Below, piece by piece: positions 12,846 to 19,997 of a DNA stretch of 22,516 nucleotides. Made by a program: the position numbers and the translations under genes. The notes beneath the pieces were generated by a model. That model had not been told where the DNA came from and ran no database searches. It worked only from the letters and a program-made list of their open reading frames with translations. The DNA comes from a virus. The stretch is taken from positions 1 to 22,516 of the IMG/VR virus record IMGVR_UViG_3300020385_000066. One strand, given 5' to 3'. The number at the start of each line of letters is the position of its first letter. The first letter of the stretch is position 1.

Positions 12846-14318
12846 ATGGCAAAGCCACCAAAACCAAAAGCTACTTTATCTTCTGTTGAAGATTTTCTGT
12901 ACGAACTTGGTCCGGTAAGAGGAGATATAATTACATTTAAGGGAATAAAATTTCAAGTCACTAAATTTGAAAGAAAAAGACCTCCAACCTTAGAGATAAA
13001 CTTTGAATATCCAGGAAGTAAATCTTCTCTAAACAGTTTTAAGTCAGCTATATTTAAAGCGGTGAAAGGACATTTTGGTTCAGTAGATGTTCAATCAAAA
13101 GACTTTGGTTCTTATAAAGCATTATACATCCTTGCTGATAAAGCATTTCTTTACCTTGAGCCTAAGGACACTTCTGGAGGCGCTAAAGGAACTGTTCCTC
13201 CACAAATTCATGAAAAAGGCACAGCAGAAGTATTTACTAGAGCTCTGTCAAGTAGAAACCCATATATGTCAGAAGATGATCTGATTAAAGATACTAAAAT
13301 GCAAACTGAGTTGAAAAAAATTTTTGGATCTAAGTATGGGCATAGATTACCAGATTGGTTACATAGTTTTTATGAACAGCAGTCAGCGGCACTAAAGGAA
13401 TATAGTGGTCCTCAGTGGGAGGAATTTGTTTATGGTAAAGGTTCTTTTGTTGATTTTTTTGAAGACCATATGGACAAGTTGCATAGAGACTTGGAACCAG
13501 AACTTAAAGTTGGAAGGTATGAAAAGTGGAATCCATCTGATATATGGGCTGTAAAAAGAGGTAAGACGAAAGAGATAAAAGATAAATTGATAAAGGAGAT
13601 TGGAACACAAACGGTCTTACTAAAAGTCAATGCCATATTGATTAATCTGATGGAAAGTAATGATCTTGTTGGAATATCTCTTAAGAAAATAGACGCAAAA
13701 TCTTCCGGTAATATTAAATTATATAATGTTGATACATCGGATAAGTTGAAAGCCCTTAAATCCTATGCTCATATAGAACTTTATGATATGAATGATATTA
13801 GTTTTGAGCCTGACAATATTTTAATTTTAAAATCTGTTACCACGTATATTAGAATTGGACCTGGGGGAAAATATTTTATTGATATCACTAGGTCTGGCAA
13901 GAATCTTTCCTTTAATAGTCAAATCAAAGGAACTGCTGCACAGGGTGGACAAGCACCGATTGATTTAGTAGTTAAGATGTTGAAAGGAAATACCTTCGAT
14001 AAGAGTAATGCCACGTATCCTCAAGACGCTGATTCGTTTATGAAAGATGTGAATACGTATAAAAAAATGTATAAGGTAGTTTCTAAATATGCATCAAGTC
14101 GCTCTCAGAAAATAGATATAAATGATTGGATAGAAGGAGTGAAAACTCTTTATAAGAAAGATTCAAGAAATGCAATAGTTACTTTGATGCAGTTAAGTTT
14201 TTGGAATGATGCACTTAAGAACCATGCAAATAACCCTGAGTTTTGGACAGATCTCTTATATTATGGTATGAAAGTTACCTCTAAAGGTATGTTTGCTCCA
14301 CATGCAAAGATATCTTAA
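12846..14318 (+). CDS. Large late protein, possible PD-(D/E)xK-like core; paralogue of next gene
   Basis: A 490-residue protein, first of a virion-type block. An N-terminal part (to about residue 115) is beta-rich (DIITFKGIKFQVTKFERKRP). A helical stretch follows (PDWLHSFYEQQSAALKEY, about 169-186), then WNPSDIWAVKRGKTKEI (228-244) and DLVGISLKKI (273-282). The same order, P-[DE]-W...ALK-[KE]-Y, WNPxDI, LVGxSLKxI, occurs in the next gene, so the two are paralogues. Asp232 with Ser278-Leu-Lys280 resembles the D...(D/E)xK pattern of restriction-nuclease folds with Ser in place of the acid; this is a hypothesis. Both proteins end with a similar W..LYYG.K segment. Ribosome-binding site weak. Likely a virion or DNA-handling protein. 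Confidence 0.7.
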   Translation: MAKPPKPKATLSSVEDFLYELGPVRGDIITFKGIKFQVTKFERKRPPTLEINFEYPGSKSSLNSFKSAIFKAVKGHFGSVDVQSKDFGSYKALYILADKAFLYLEPKDTSGGAKGTVPPQIHEKGTAEVFTRALSSRNPYMSEDDLIKDTKMQTELKKIFGSKYGHRLPDWLHSFYEQQSAALKEYSGPQWEEFVYGKGSFVDFFEDHMDKLHRDLEPELKVGRYEKWNPSDIWAVKRGKTKEIKDKLIKEIGTQTVLLKVNAILINLMESNDLVGISLKKIDAKSSGNIKLYNVDTSDKLKALKSYAHIELYDMNDISFEPDNILILKSVTTYIRIGPGGKYFIDITRSGKNLSFNSQIKGTAAQGGQAPIDLVVKMLKGNTFDKSNATYPQDADSFMKDVNTYKKMYKVVSKYASSRSQKIDINDWIEGVKTLYKKDSRNAIVTLMQLSFWNDALKNHANNPEFWTDLLYYGMKVTSKGMFAPHAKIS

Positions 14319-14324
14319 TAAATA
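14317..14324 (+). promoter_or_regulatory. Possible late promoter (AATAAATA)
   Basis: AATAAATA spans the stop of the preceding gene, 14 bases before the next ATG. It fits the loose NATAAATA form of cyanophage late promoters, but such AT-rich words arise easily at TAA stops. Confidence 0.3.
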
Positions 14325-14337
14325 ATTATAAACCAAT

Positions 14338-15510
14338 ATGGCAACCAACGCTAAAGAAACTGCCAAACAAGAAAATGGTTCTAAAGTTTTCTTTGAGCAT
14401 GTTATTGAAAAGGGTAGAGAACCAACAGATAAAATGATGCTGGATGTATATGATGGGTATAGTCCTGAGTGGAGAGATACTTATCGCAAACAAACAGATG
14501 CTTTAAAAAAATATCTAGGATCTAATAGGGGATATGAATATTCCAGAGATTCTGGAGTTATGCCTTATATTGAAAATATTGCAAAAGTTAAATGTGGAGT
14601 ATCTGTTAAGGATCGTTGGAATCCTATGGATATAGTTTTGGTAAAGAAAAATAAGAAAAAAATTGTTGAAGGAACAATAAAAGAGATAACAAATATTGAT
14701 GGAATGACAAAAGACGCAAAATTGAATTTGCTTAATTCTTACATGAGGGAAAGTTTAAAGGAAAAGATTCTTGTGGGAGTTTCATTAAAGGCAATTTCAA
14801 AAACAAAAAAAACTGCTAACGCAGAAGTTGCTAATGCCGGTGGTAAGTCTGTTCCTACTAAAGTTGATATGGTTAAGGGGTCGTTAAAATGTACTTTAAC
14901 CCTTGGTAAAAAGAAACAATTTCTTTTTGATACTGGTGAACTTGGGTTTGATATGGAAACTGCTAAAGGTGGAAAAATACATGGACAGTCTAGAAACTTT
15001 CAATATTCTAAAGATAGAAATTTAGTACAAACTGACTTGACACCAAAAGGAAAAGATGCTGGTGCTAAACTTGGAAAAGTTTCTAGTGTTGCATTAGATT
15101 CTTTCCTTGGTGGTATGGGATTGAATCGTCCTACATCAGCAGCAAAAGATAAAAATATCCCTCCCGTGGGTAAGTGGACTGATATGGAAAAAAGATATTG
15201 GATTGATTTATATAATAAACTAAATTCTTCAGGAATGGTTGATTTTGGTGAAGTTGCTGTGTATGAGAATAATAAAAAAGTTGCTGATGGTTTTGAGGCA
15301 GTTTTAGATTATGCAATCATATATGAGATGAGGAAAGCAGATAGAAGTTCTGCCGGAAGATTTTCTTCTAAGTTAGTTGCTATGGAGTGGGCAAATATCT
15401 GGGTCACTATATCAAAGAAGGGTAAATCAAAAGAATGGTGTACTGCTCTTTACTATGGTGCTAAAAAAGAATTTGGTTCTTCTAATGGACCATTTTTAAA
15501 AATTTACTAA
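14338..15510 (+). CDS. Late protein with the same core as the preceding gene
   Basis: A 390-residue protein that lacks its neighbour's N-terminal domain but shares the core: PEWRDTYRKQTDALKKY (43-59), RWNPMDIVLVKKNKKKIVEG (93-112) and ILVGVSLKAIS (144-154). After this come a beta-rich stretch (GSLKCTLTLGKKKQFLFDTG) and a C-terminal part ending in EWCTALYYGAKK and GPFLKIY, matching the neighbour's end. Asp98 and Lys151 would be the candidate nuclease-like residues. There is no ribosome-binding site before ATG 14338. The conserved pair in a late block suggests packaged or DNA-interacting proteins, perhaps forming a heteromer; not known. Confidence 0.7.
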   Translation: MATNAKETAKQENGSKVFFEHVIEKGREPTDKMMLDVYDGYSPEWRDTYRKQTDALKKYLGSNRGYEYSRDSGVMPYIENIAKVKCGVSVKDRWNPMDIVLVKKNKKKIVEGTIKEITNIDGMTKDAKLNLLNSYMRESLKEKILVGVSLKAISKTKKTANAEVANAGGKSVPTKVDMVKGSLKCTLTLGKKKQFLFDTGELGFDMETAKGGKIHGQSRNFQYSKDRNLVQTDLTPKGKDAGAKLGKVSSVALDSFLGGMGLNRPTSAAKDKNIPPVGKWTDMEKRYWIDLYNKLNSSGMVDFGEVAVYENNKKVADGFEAVLDYAIIYEMRKADRSSAGRFSSKLVAMEWANIWVTISKKGKSKEWCTALYYGAKKEFGSSNGPFLKIY

Positions 15511-15536
15511 ATATAGTATAAGAACTAACAATATAA

Positions 15537-16763
15537 ATGAAAAGTTTCTTTCAATTTTTAGGTGAGGCAAGATCAGAAGCATCACTTAAAGCACAGAAGT
15601 TAAACCTAAAGAGTGATGGGCACGGTGGTTGGTTAGACTCCCGTGGTAAGTTTGTTGCAACTACCGAAGACGGTAAGTTAAAATTTGTTGATAAGAAGAA
15701 AGTAAATGATAAAGAAGAAGAAGGTGGTGGTAGAAAACCAGCACAGCAACCTGTTACTGCCAAACCTGTTGCTAAACCAGAAGAGCAACCTAAAGCAAAG
15801 GCAAAGACTAGTGAACCCGAAGATGGAGATAGTGAAGAGTCAACCGGCACTCTAACTGTCGTATTTGGTAGATTTAATCCTCCTACTGTTGGGCACGAAA
15901 AACTTTTAAAGTCTGCTGATCGTATGGCAGAGGGTGATGACTTTAAAGTATATCCTTCTAGGACACAGGATCCAAAGAAGAATCCACTTGATGCTGATAT
16001 GAAAGTATCTTATATGAAGAAGATGTTCTCTGACTATAAAGAGAACATTGTCAATGATCCTAATATGAGATCTATTTTTGATGTATTAGTTGCTGCAAAT
16101 GAAGATGGATATGACAACATTAATATTGTTGTAGGTGCTGATCGTCAGGCAGAGTTTGAGAACCTGGCACAGAAATATAATGGTGAGTTATATGAATTTA
16201 ATCAAATACGTGTAATTTCTGCTGGTGCTAGAGATGCAGAAGCAGAAGGTGTTGAAGGTATGTCTGCTTCTAAGATGAGAAAGGCAGTAGCAGAAGATGA
16301 CTTTGCCACATTCCGTAGAGGCACACCTAAGACATTAGATGATGGCGATACACAAGCACTATTTGATGCTGTCCGTTCTGGTATGGGTATTAAGAAGAAG
16401 AAAGATGTTGCAGAGATGTGGCAGATTGCTCCTAAGTTTGATCACAAAGGTTTACGTGAGCAGTATGTTAACGATAAGATTTACAGAATTGGTGATATTG
16501 TAGAGAACCTGAATACTGGTTTGATTGGTAGAATTATTCGCAGAGGAACTAATCATCTAATCTGTCTCACTAAGGAAGATTATATGTTTAAGTCTTGGAT
16601 TAGAGATGTGATGGAAGCAGTTGTAAACTACTCAGGACCATCAGGTGTTCCTTCCGACCAGAGACTTATAGGTACAGATTCTCATAGAGAATATGCTCAG
16701 AGAATGACAGGGACAACTGCTATACGAAATTTCATAAATAAGTATAAGAAAAAGAAGTCGTAG
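15537..16763 (+). CDS. Nucleotidyltransferase with internal-head-protein-like N-terminus
   Basis: A 408-residue multidomain protein. Residues 1-11 (MKSFFQFLGEA) closely resemble the capsid-targeting sequence of T4 internal proteins (MKTYQEFIAEA), which the prohead protease cuts after the Glu. Residues about 18-54 hold a small Gly/Trp module (DGHGGWLDSRGKFVATTEDG), then a Pro/Lys/Glu linker to about 104. Residues 106-285 form an HxGH-type nucleotidyltransferase of the NMN/pantetheine adenylyltransferase kind: VVFGRFNPPTVGH (108-120), VVGADRQ (198-204) and GMSASKMRKA (241-250, matching the ISSTxxR motif). A C-terminal beta-barrel-like part follows (NTGLIGRIIRRGTNHLICLT). The substrate is not readable; NAD synthesis is one candidate. 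No ribosome-binding site. Confidence 0.8.
   Translation: MKSFFQFLGEARSEASLKAQKLNLKSDGHGGWLDSRGKFVATTEDGKLKFVDKKKVNDKEEEGGGRKPAQQPVTAKPVAKPEEQPKAKAKTSEPEDGDSEESTGTLTVVFGRFNPPTVGHEKLLKSADRMAEGDDFKVYPSRTQDPKKNPLDADMKVSYMKKMFSDYKENIVNDPNMRSIFDVLVAANEDGYDNINIVVGADRQAEFENLAQKYNGELYEFNQIRVISAGARDAEAEGVEGMSASKMRKAVAEDDFATFRRGTPKTLDDGDTQALFDAVRSGMGIKKKKDVAEMWQIAPKFDHKGLREQYVNDKIYRIGDIVENLNTGLIGRIIRRGTNHLICLTKEDYMFKSWIRDVMEAVVNYSGPSGVPSDQRLIGTDSHREYAQRMTGTTAIRNFINKYKKKKS
16733..16740 (+). promoter_or_regulatory. Possible late promoter (CATAAATA)
   Basis: CATAAATA within the last codons of the nucleotidyltransferase gene, 30 bases before the next ATG; right spacing for a late promoter but only one imperfect motif supports it. 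Confidence 0.35.
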
Positions 16764-16770
16764 TATCCCA

Positions 16771-18156
16771 ATGTCTGAAATTCATTTGAGTGATCTCTCG
16801 AAAATTTATACCAAACAGATTGCAGAGAAAAAAGACGATACGTATCTTGAACCTGATATGAAAAAGCGTCAAGAAAATAATGAGAAGGCCCGCAAGGAAC
16901 TTGCTAAGGGTCCTCAAATGAAAAACCCAGCTTTTAAGGAAGCACTTGACCCTGTAGGTCAGGAAGATGCTGATGTAGATAACGACGGTGATGTTGATAA
17001 GTCTGACAAGTATCTTAGTAAGCGTCGTAAGGCAATCGCCAAAGCGATGAAGAAGAAAATGTCAGAAGACTATAAAGTGCTTCCTAAAGAGAAGATGGCA
17101 CGTCAGTCTAATAAAGCATATGATAAAGAGCAGAAAGCAGTCTCTGCTGGTGATGAAAAAGAAACAAACAAGCAGATGCAGCGCAGAATTGCAATGCAGA
17201 ATCCTGCTGGTCGTAAGGCACAACTTGCAAAAGTTAAGACTGAGTCTTTTTCTAACTGGAGAACTGACCTGATTGAAGTTGCTCCTACTACGGACGATGA
17301 AGAATCAAAAATTAAAGAAAAGAAGGTCAATAATAAAATTGTACTCAACCCCAAACTTGGTGAAGAAGTTGTATCTGAACTAGGTGGAACTATGATTGAG
17401 ATGGTTGAGTATGATGAGTTTGATGGAATGGTTGAGGGTGTATACTTTGAACTTCAAGAAGAAGGATATGTTGAAGGTGATATTGAGGAAGCACTTGAGT
17501 GGGTATTGACCGAGGCAAAAGTTACTTATGGTTCTGATACTGAGTCACCTAAGCAACAGATGATGAAGAAAGCAAAGGGTCGCTTGAGATTCCTTGGCAG
17601 AAAGGTTGGTGGAAAGATGTCATTTGCTAAGAATAAAGCAGGTATGGCATCTGCTCAGGCACAAGTTGCTGCTTACAATAAGGCAAGAGAAGCAAAACAA
17701 TCTGCTTCTGACACTGCTAGAAGAGTTAAAAAGTCTGCTATTGATACTTCTAAGAATGCAAAGAAAGGTTTAAAGAGTAAGATTAAGAGTGCTGCAGAAA
17801 AAGTTGCTGCTCGTATGAGTGAGGAAACTGAATCTGACCCAAAAGAAAAGCAAATGCTTTCTAAGAAGAGGCAGATGATGATGAAGCAACAAATGCTTGA
17901 CAAGCAAAGACTACAAGCACAACAACAGGGCAAGTTGCCTTCTGGTCATAGAACTGAACAGAAAGAAGAAATGACTGCCTTTGAGAAAGTAAAAGCAGAC
18001 ATTATCAAAAAACACGGAAAGAATGCTATTGTAGGTGCTCCTAAAAATAAGGTGGATCACGCTAAAATCAATTCTGCTAAAGCAAGTGCCAGTAAACCGA
18101 ATAAGCGTGAGCAAGAGTCCAGTGGTCGTTACACTGGAGGATACGCAGGAGATTAA
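16771..18156 (+). CDS. Lysine-rich low-complexity late protein with EF-hand-like loop
   Basis: A 461-residue, very Lys/Ala/Met/Gln-rich protein with little hydrophobic core. Residues 66-79 (DADVDNDGDVDKSD) match a calcium-binding EF-hand/dockerin-type loop (DxDxDG...D). Residues 158-170 (ESFSNWRTDLIEV) form an aromatic-acidic motif. A folded-looking acidic stretch at about 195-250 (ELGGTMIEMVEYDEFDGMVEG) precedes long basic helices (about 262-345 and 360-386, MLSKKRQMMMKQQM) that could contact DNA. The end is Gly/Ser-rich. Composition and position fit an internal head or core protein that packs with DNA, but this is inference. No ribosome-binding site before ATG 16771. Confidence 0.65.
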   Translation: MSEIHLSDLSKIYTKQIAEKKDDTYLEPDMKKRQENNEKARKELAKGPQMKNPAFKEALDPVGQEDADVDNDGDVDKSDKYLSKRRKAIAKAMKKKMSEDYKVLPKEKMARQSNKAYDKEQKAVSAGDEKETNKQMQRRIAMQNPAGRKAQLAKVKTESFSNWRTDLIEVAPTTDDEESKIKEKKVNNKIVLNPKLGEEVVSELGGTMIEMVEYDEFDGMVEGVYFELQEEGYVEGDIEEALEWVLTEAKVTYGSDTESPKQQMMKKAKGRLRFLGRKVGGKMSFAKNKAGMASAQAQVAAYNKAREAKQSASDTARRVKKSAIDTSKNAKKGLKSKIKSAAEKVAARMSEETESDPKEKQMLSKKRQMMMKQQMLDKQRLQAQQQGKLPSGHRTEQKEEMTAFEKVKADIIKKHGKNAIVGAPKNKVDHAKINSAKASASKPNKREQESSGRYTGGYAGD

Positions 18157-18159
18157 ATA

Positions 18160-18549
18160 ATGTCAGCAATCTCCAAAGCGCAAAAGAGTTGTAAAGCAGG
18201 ATACTATTATTGCTACACTCATAAAAAGTGTAGAAAACTTCCTATGGGATATTATGTTGGTCGGGGTGGTTATCTTTCCAAAGATGAAGACTCAAGTGAA
18301 GAAACTAAAAAGACGAATGGTAACGGAAATGGAAATGGTAATGGTTCTAACGGTAATGGTGGCAGTAATGGTAACGGCAACGGCGGTGCTGGTGGTGTGA
18401 GTGAAGAAAAAACTTTTACTCAAAGAGATAAAATTATGAAGAAAGCAAAATCACTTCATAAGCATCTATATAAAAATCTTCATAAAAAAGATACATCGGG
18501 TGATGTTAACGAAGGAAAAACATTTAAGCAGTTTATAAGTGATATATAG
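18160..18549 (+). CDS. Cys-rich protein with Asn-Gly repeat, 129 aa
   Basis: The N-terminus has three cysteines in CKAGYYYCYTHKKC (Cys11, Cys18, Cys24) and an aromatic/glycine patch (GYYVGRGGYLS), possibly metal-binding or disulfide-linked. Residues 53-79 are a flexible Asn-Gly run. A basic helix follows (RDKIMKKAKSLHKHLYKN), and the end, GKTFKQFISDI, resembles the capsid-targeting motif at the start of the nucleotidyltransferase gene. The start has AGGAG shortly upstream, one codon-length gap after the previous stop. Probably a virion-associated protein; function unknown. Confidence 0.65.
   Translation: MSAISKAQKSCKAGYYYCYTHKKCRKLPMGYYVGRGGYLSKDEDSSEETKKTNGNGNGNGNGSNGNGGSNGNGNGGAGGVSEEKTFTQRDKIMKKAKSLHKHLYKNLHKKDTSGDVNEGKTFKQFISDI
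18316..18396 (+). repeat. In-frame Asn-Gly coding repeat
   Basis: Repeating AATGGTAACGG-type units coding for alternating Asn and Gly with a few Ser and Ala. Codons vary (AAT/AAC, GGT/GGA/GGC), so it is a degenerate repeat rather than a fresh slippage array. Its likely role is a flexible linker whose length may vary between isolates. Confidence 0.8.
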
Positions 18550-18571
18550 AATATAATCTATTTGAGTTATC

Positions 18572-18787
18572 ATGCTTACATTTTTACTTCCCCTTGCATC
18601 CAAAATTATCACCGATGCTATCAATAAAATTCCAGAGAATGAAGAACTCGGTGAGAAGATGGTTGAGATCTGTCTTGTTATTCTTGCTAAAGCAGTTAAG
18701 TTGACCAAGACTGATATGGATGATCAACTTCTTGAGGTTGTCACCAAGGCAATTAAAACAAGAGAAGAAGCACCTGCTGCAGAATAA
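18572..18787 (+). CDS. Small hypothetical protein, 71 aa
   Basis: An all-helical protein starting MLTFLLPLASKIITDAINKI, with a short amphipathic or membrane-associating N-terminus, then ELGEKMVEICLVILAKAVKL as a second hydrophobic helix and an acidic, Ala-rich tail. Two hydrophobic helices in a small late gene could suggest a membrane-active protein, but charges within them (Lys, Asp, Glu) argue against a standard holin. No strong ribosome-binding site. Function unknown. Confidence 0.65.
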   Translation: MLTFLLPLASKIITDAINKIPENEELGEKMVEICLVILAKAVKLTKTDMDDQLLEVVTKAIKTREEAPAAE

Positions 18788-18795
18788 ATTCTAAT

Positions 18796-18803
18796 TATAA
18801 ATA
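18796..18803 (+). promoter_or_regulatory. T4-type late promoter before Ig-like protein gene
   Basis: A perfect TATAAATA in a non-coding gap, 36 bases before the next ATG. Together with a GAAAGGA ribosome-binding site it suggests strong late expression. Confidence 0.8.
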
Positions 18804-18839
18804 TCTAATATCAAAGTAAATTTTATTGGAAGAAAGGAC

Positions 18840-19436
18840 ATGGCACTCTGGGGTATTACTGATGCTGACGAAGCAAAACCAAAGTGGTTGACCACTGAAG
18901 AAAAAAAGCAGGTCTTCGCAAACGCAAGTGGGTGGGTTGTTGAAGGTGGTTCTATTATGACTGGTAGCGACAATACTGCTGCTCAACCAGAAGTTTTATG
19001 CTGCGTTAAAAGTCTCTCTACTGGTATTGGCGCTGCTGATATTACCGAAGTTGAGATGGTTACCACAACCGCTGACAAGTCTGAAGGATTCACAATCTCT
19101 GTCAGAGTCAGATATAACGAACCTGTTAATGTTGTCACATCAGGTGGCACACCAACACTCGCAGTTACAAATAGTAACGCTGGATCTGGATCAGGAAGAG
19201 GACCACATTCACTATCATATGCATCAGGAACTGGAACTAATGAGTTAATCTTCTCCTTGGCAATTGCAGCTGCTAATGCTGCTACTAACGCCGATGACGT
19301 TCTTTCTGTCGCAGCTCAGAGTATTGCATTAAATAGTGGAACTATTAAGGATGCTACTGGAACTGCCTCTGATGTTGCTGTTGCAATTTCAGGTGCTCAA
19401 GGAACTGCAGCTGGCACTGTAACAGTAACTGCATAA
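18840..19436 (+). CDS. Late virion-type protein with Ig-like (SwmB-type) domain
   Basis: A 198-residue protein. The N-terminus (MALWGITDADEAKPKWLTTE) is of the kind seen at the start of cyanophage structural proteins. Residues about 83-185 look like one Ig-like repeat of the type found in bacterial surface proteins such as Synechococcus SwmB: a VRYNEPVNV strand, GTPTL, YASGTGTNELIF, DDVLSVAA and LNSGTIKDATG in the usual order. The composition is rich in Ala, Thr, Gly and Ser with two adjacent cysteines (Cys54, Cys55). A perfect late promoter and GAAAGGA site suggest it is abundant. It may be a capsid or tail decoration, comparable in role to T4 Hoc, but no homology to Hoc is claimed. Confidence 0.72.
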   Translation: MALWGITDADEAKPKWLTTEEKKQVFANASGWVVEGGSIMTGSDNTAAQPEVLCCVKSLSTGIGAADITEVEMVTTTADKSEGFTISVRVRYNEPVNVVTSGGTPTLAVTNSNAGSGSGRGPHSLSYASGTGTNELIFSLAIAAANAATNADDVLSVAAQSIALNSGTIKDATGTASDVAVAISGAQGTAAGTVTVTA

Positions 19437-19444
19437 TATAGGAT

Positions 19445-19837
19445 ATGCATTTTACTGAACTGAATGAGGATAATTTCCTCCTCTTTGCTATTAAACATTA
19501 TGAAAATCCTCAAGCAGTCACTAGAGAAGACTTTGAAAAAGACTTAAATCATTTTAGGTATATAAAAAGACTTCTTAAAAAATACAAAAACACTGGACAG
19601 TTAAAAGTTCATCTTATACTGAATCATTTTATTATTCTGTATAATGTATTTGGTGAGGCCACAACTCCAATGCTCTTCCATAAAATTGAAATGGATTTGT
19701 GGCCTGTTATGAAGAGTTTCGTTATCTTTCTTGGCAAATTGCCCGAATATCCAAAGTGTTATATTCACGATGTGAAGGTTGATATTAATTGTCTATCCCA
19801 ACTCTATCAAATCTATAATGGACAGGAAGAAACTTAA
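19445..19837 (+). CDS. Conserved-type hypothetical protein, 130 aa
   Basis: A helical protein with segments I recall from T4-like marine phages as a conserved unknown: ELNEDNFLLFAIKHYENPQ at the start, YIKRLLKKYKNTG, then LILNHFIILYNVFGEA and LFHKIEMDLWPVMKSFVIFL. No catalytic motif or signal peptide is visible. It overlaps the following gene by 20 bases if that gene starts at 19818. Function unknown. Confidence 0.7.
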   Translation: MHFTELNEDNFLLFAIKHYENPQAVTREDFEKDLNHFRYIKRLLKKYKNTGQLKVHLILNHFIILYNVFGEATTPMLFHKIEMDLWPVMKSFVIFLGKLPEYPKCYIHDVKVDINCLSQLYQIYNGQEET

Positions 19838-19997
19838 TAAAATAATTGGTATAATTAGAGAAGATATGGCACTGCACACGGGGCAGATTGCCGGAACTGC
19901 TGAGGCAGGTGACGATCCTCCTGTACGTCAAAGAAAGAAAAAGAAATATATTTACATTAAGGGTGTAAGAAAAATCTGGAAACCTGATAATGGCTGA
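19818..19997 (+). CDS. Small basic hypothetical protein, 59 aa
   Basis: Starts at ATG 19818 inside the end of the previous gene (MDRKKLNKIIGIIREDMALH); an in-frame ATG at 19866 with GAGAAG just upstream is a fair alternative. The middle is flexible (GQIAGTAEAGDDPPV) and the end is very basic (RQRKKKKYIYIKGVRKIW), suitable for nucleic acid or membrane contact. It overlaps the next gene by eight bases. Function unknown. Confidence 0.6.
   Translation: MDRKKLNKIIGIIREDMALHTGQIAGTAEAGDDPPVRQRKKKKYIYIKGVRKIWKPDNG

Noticed and set aside
18316-18396. CRISPR-like or tandem DNA repeat
   Set aside because: The units are short, have no spacers, and read as Asn-Gly codons in frame.
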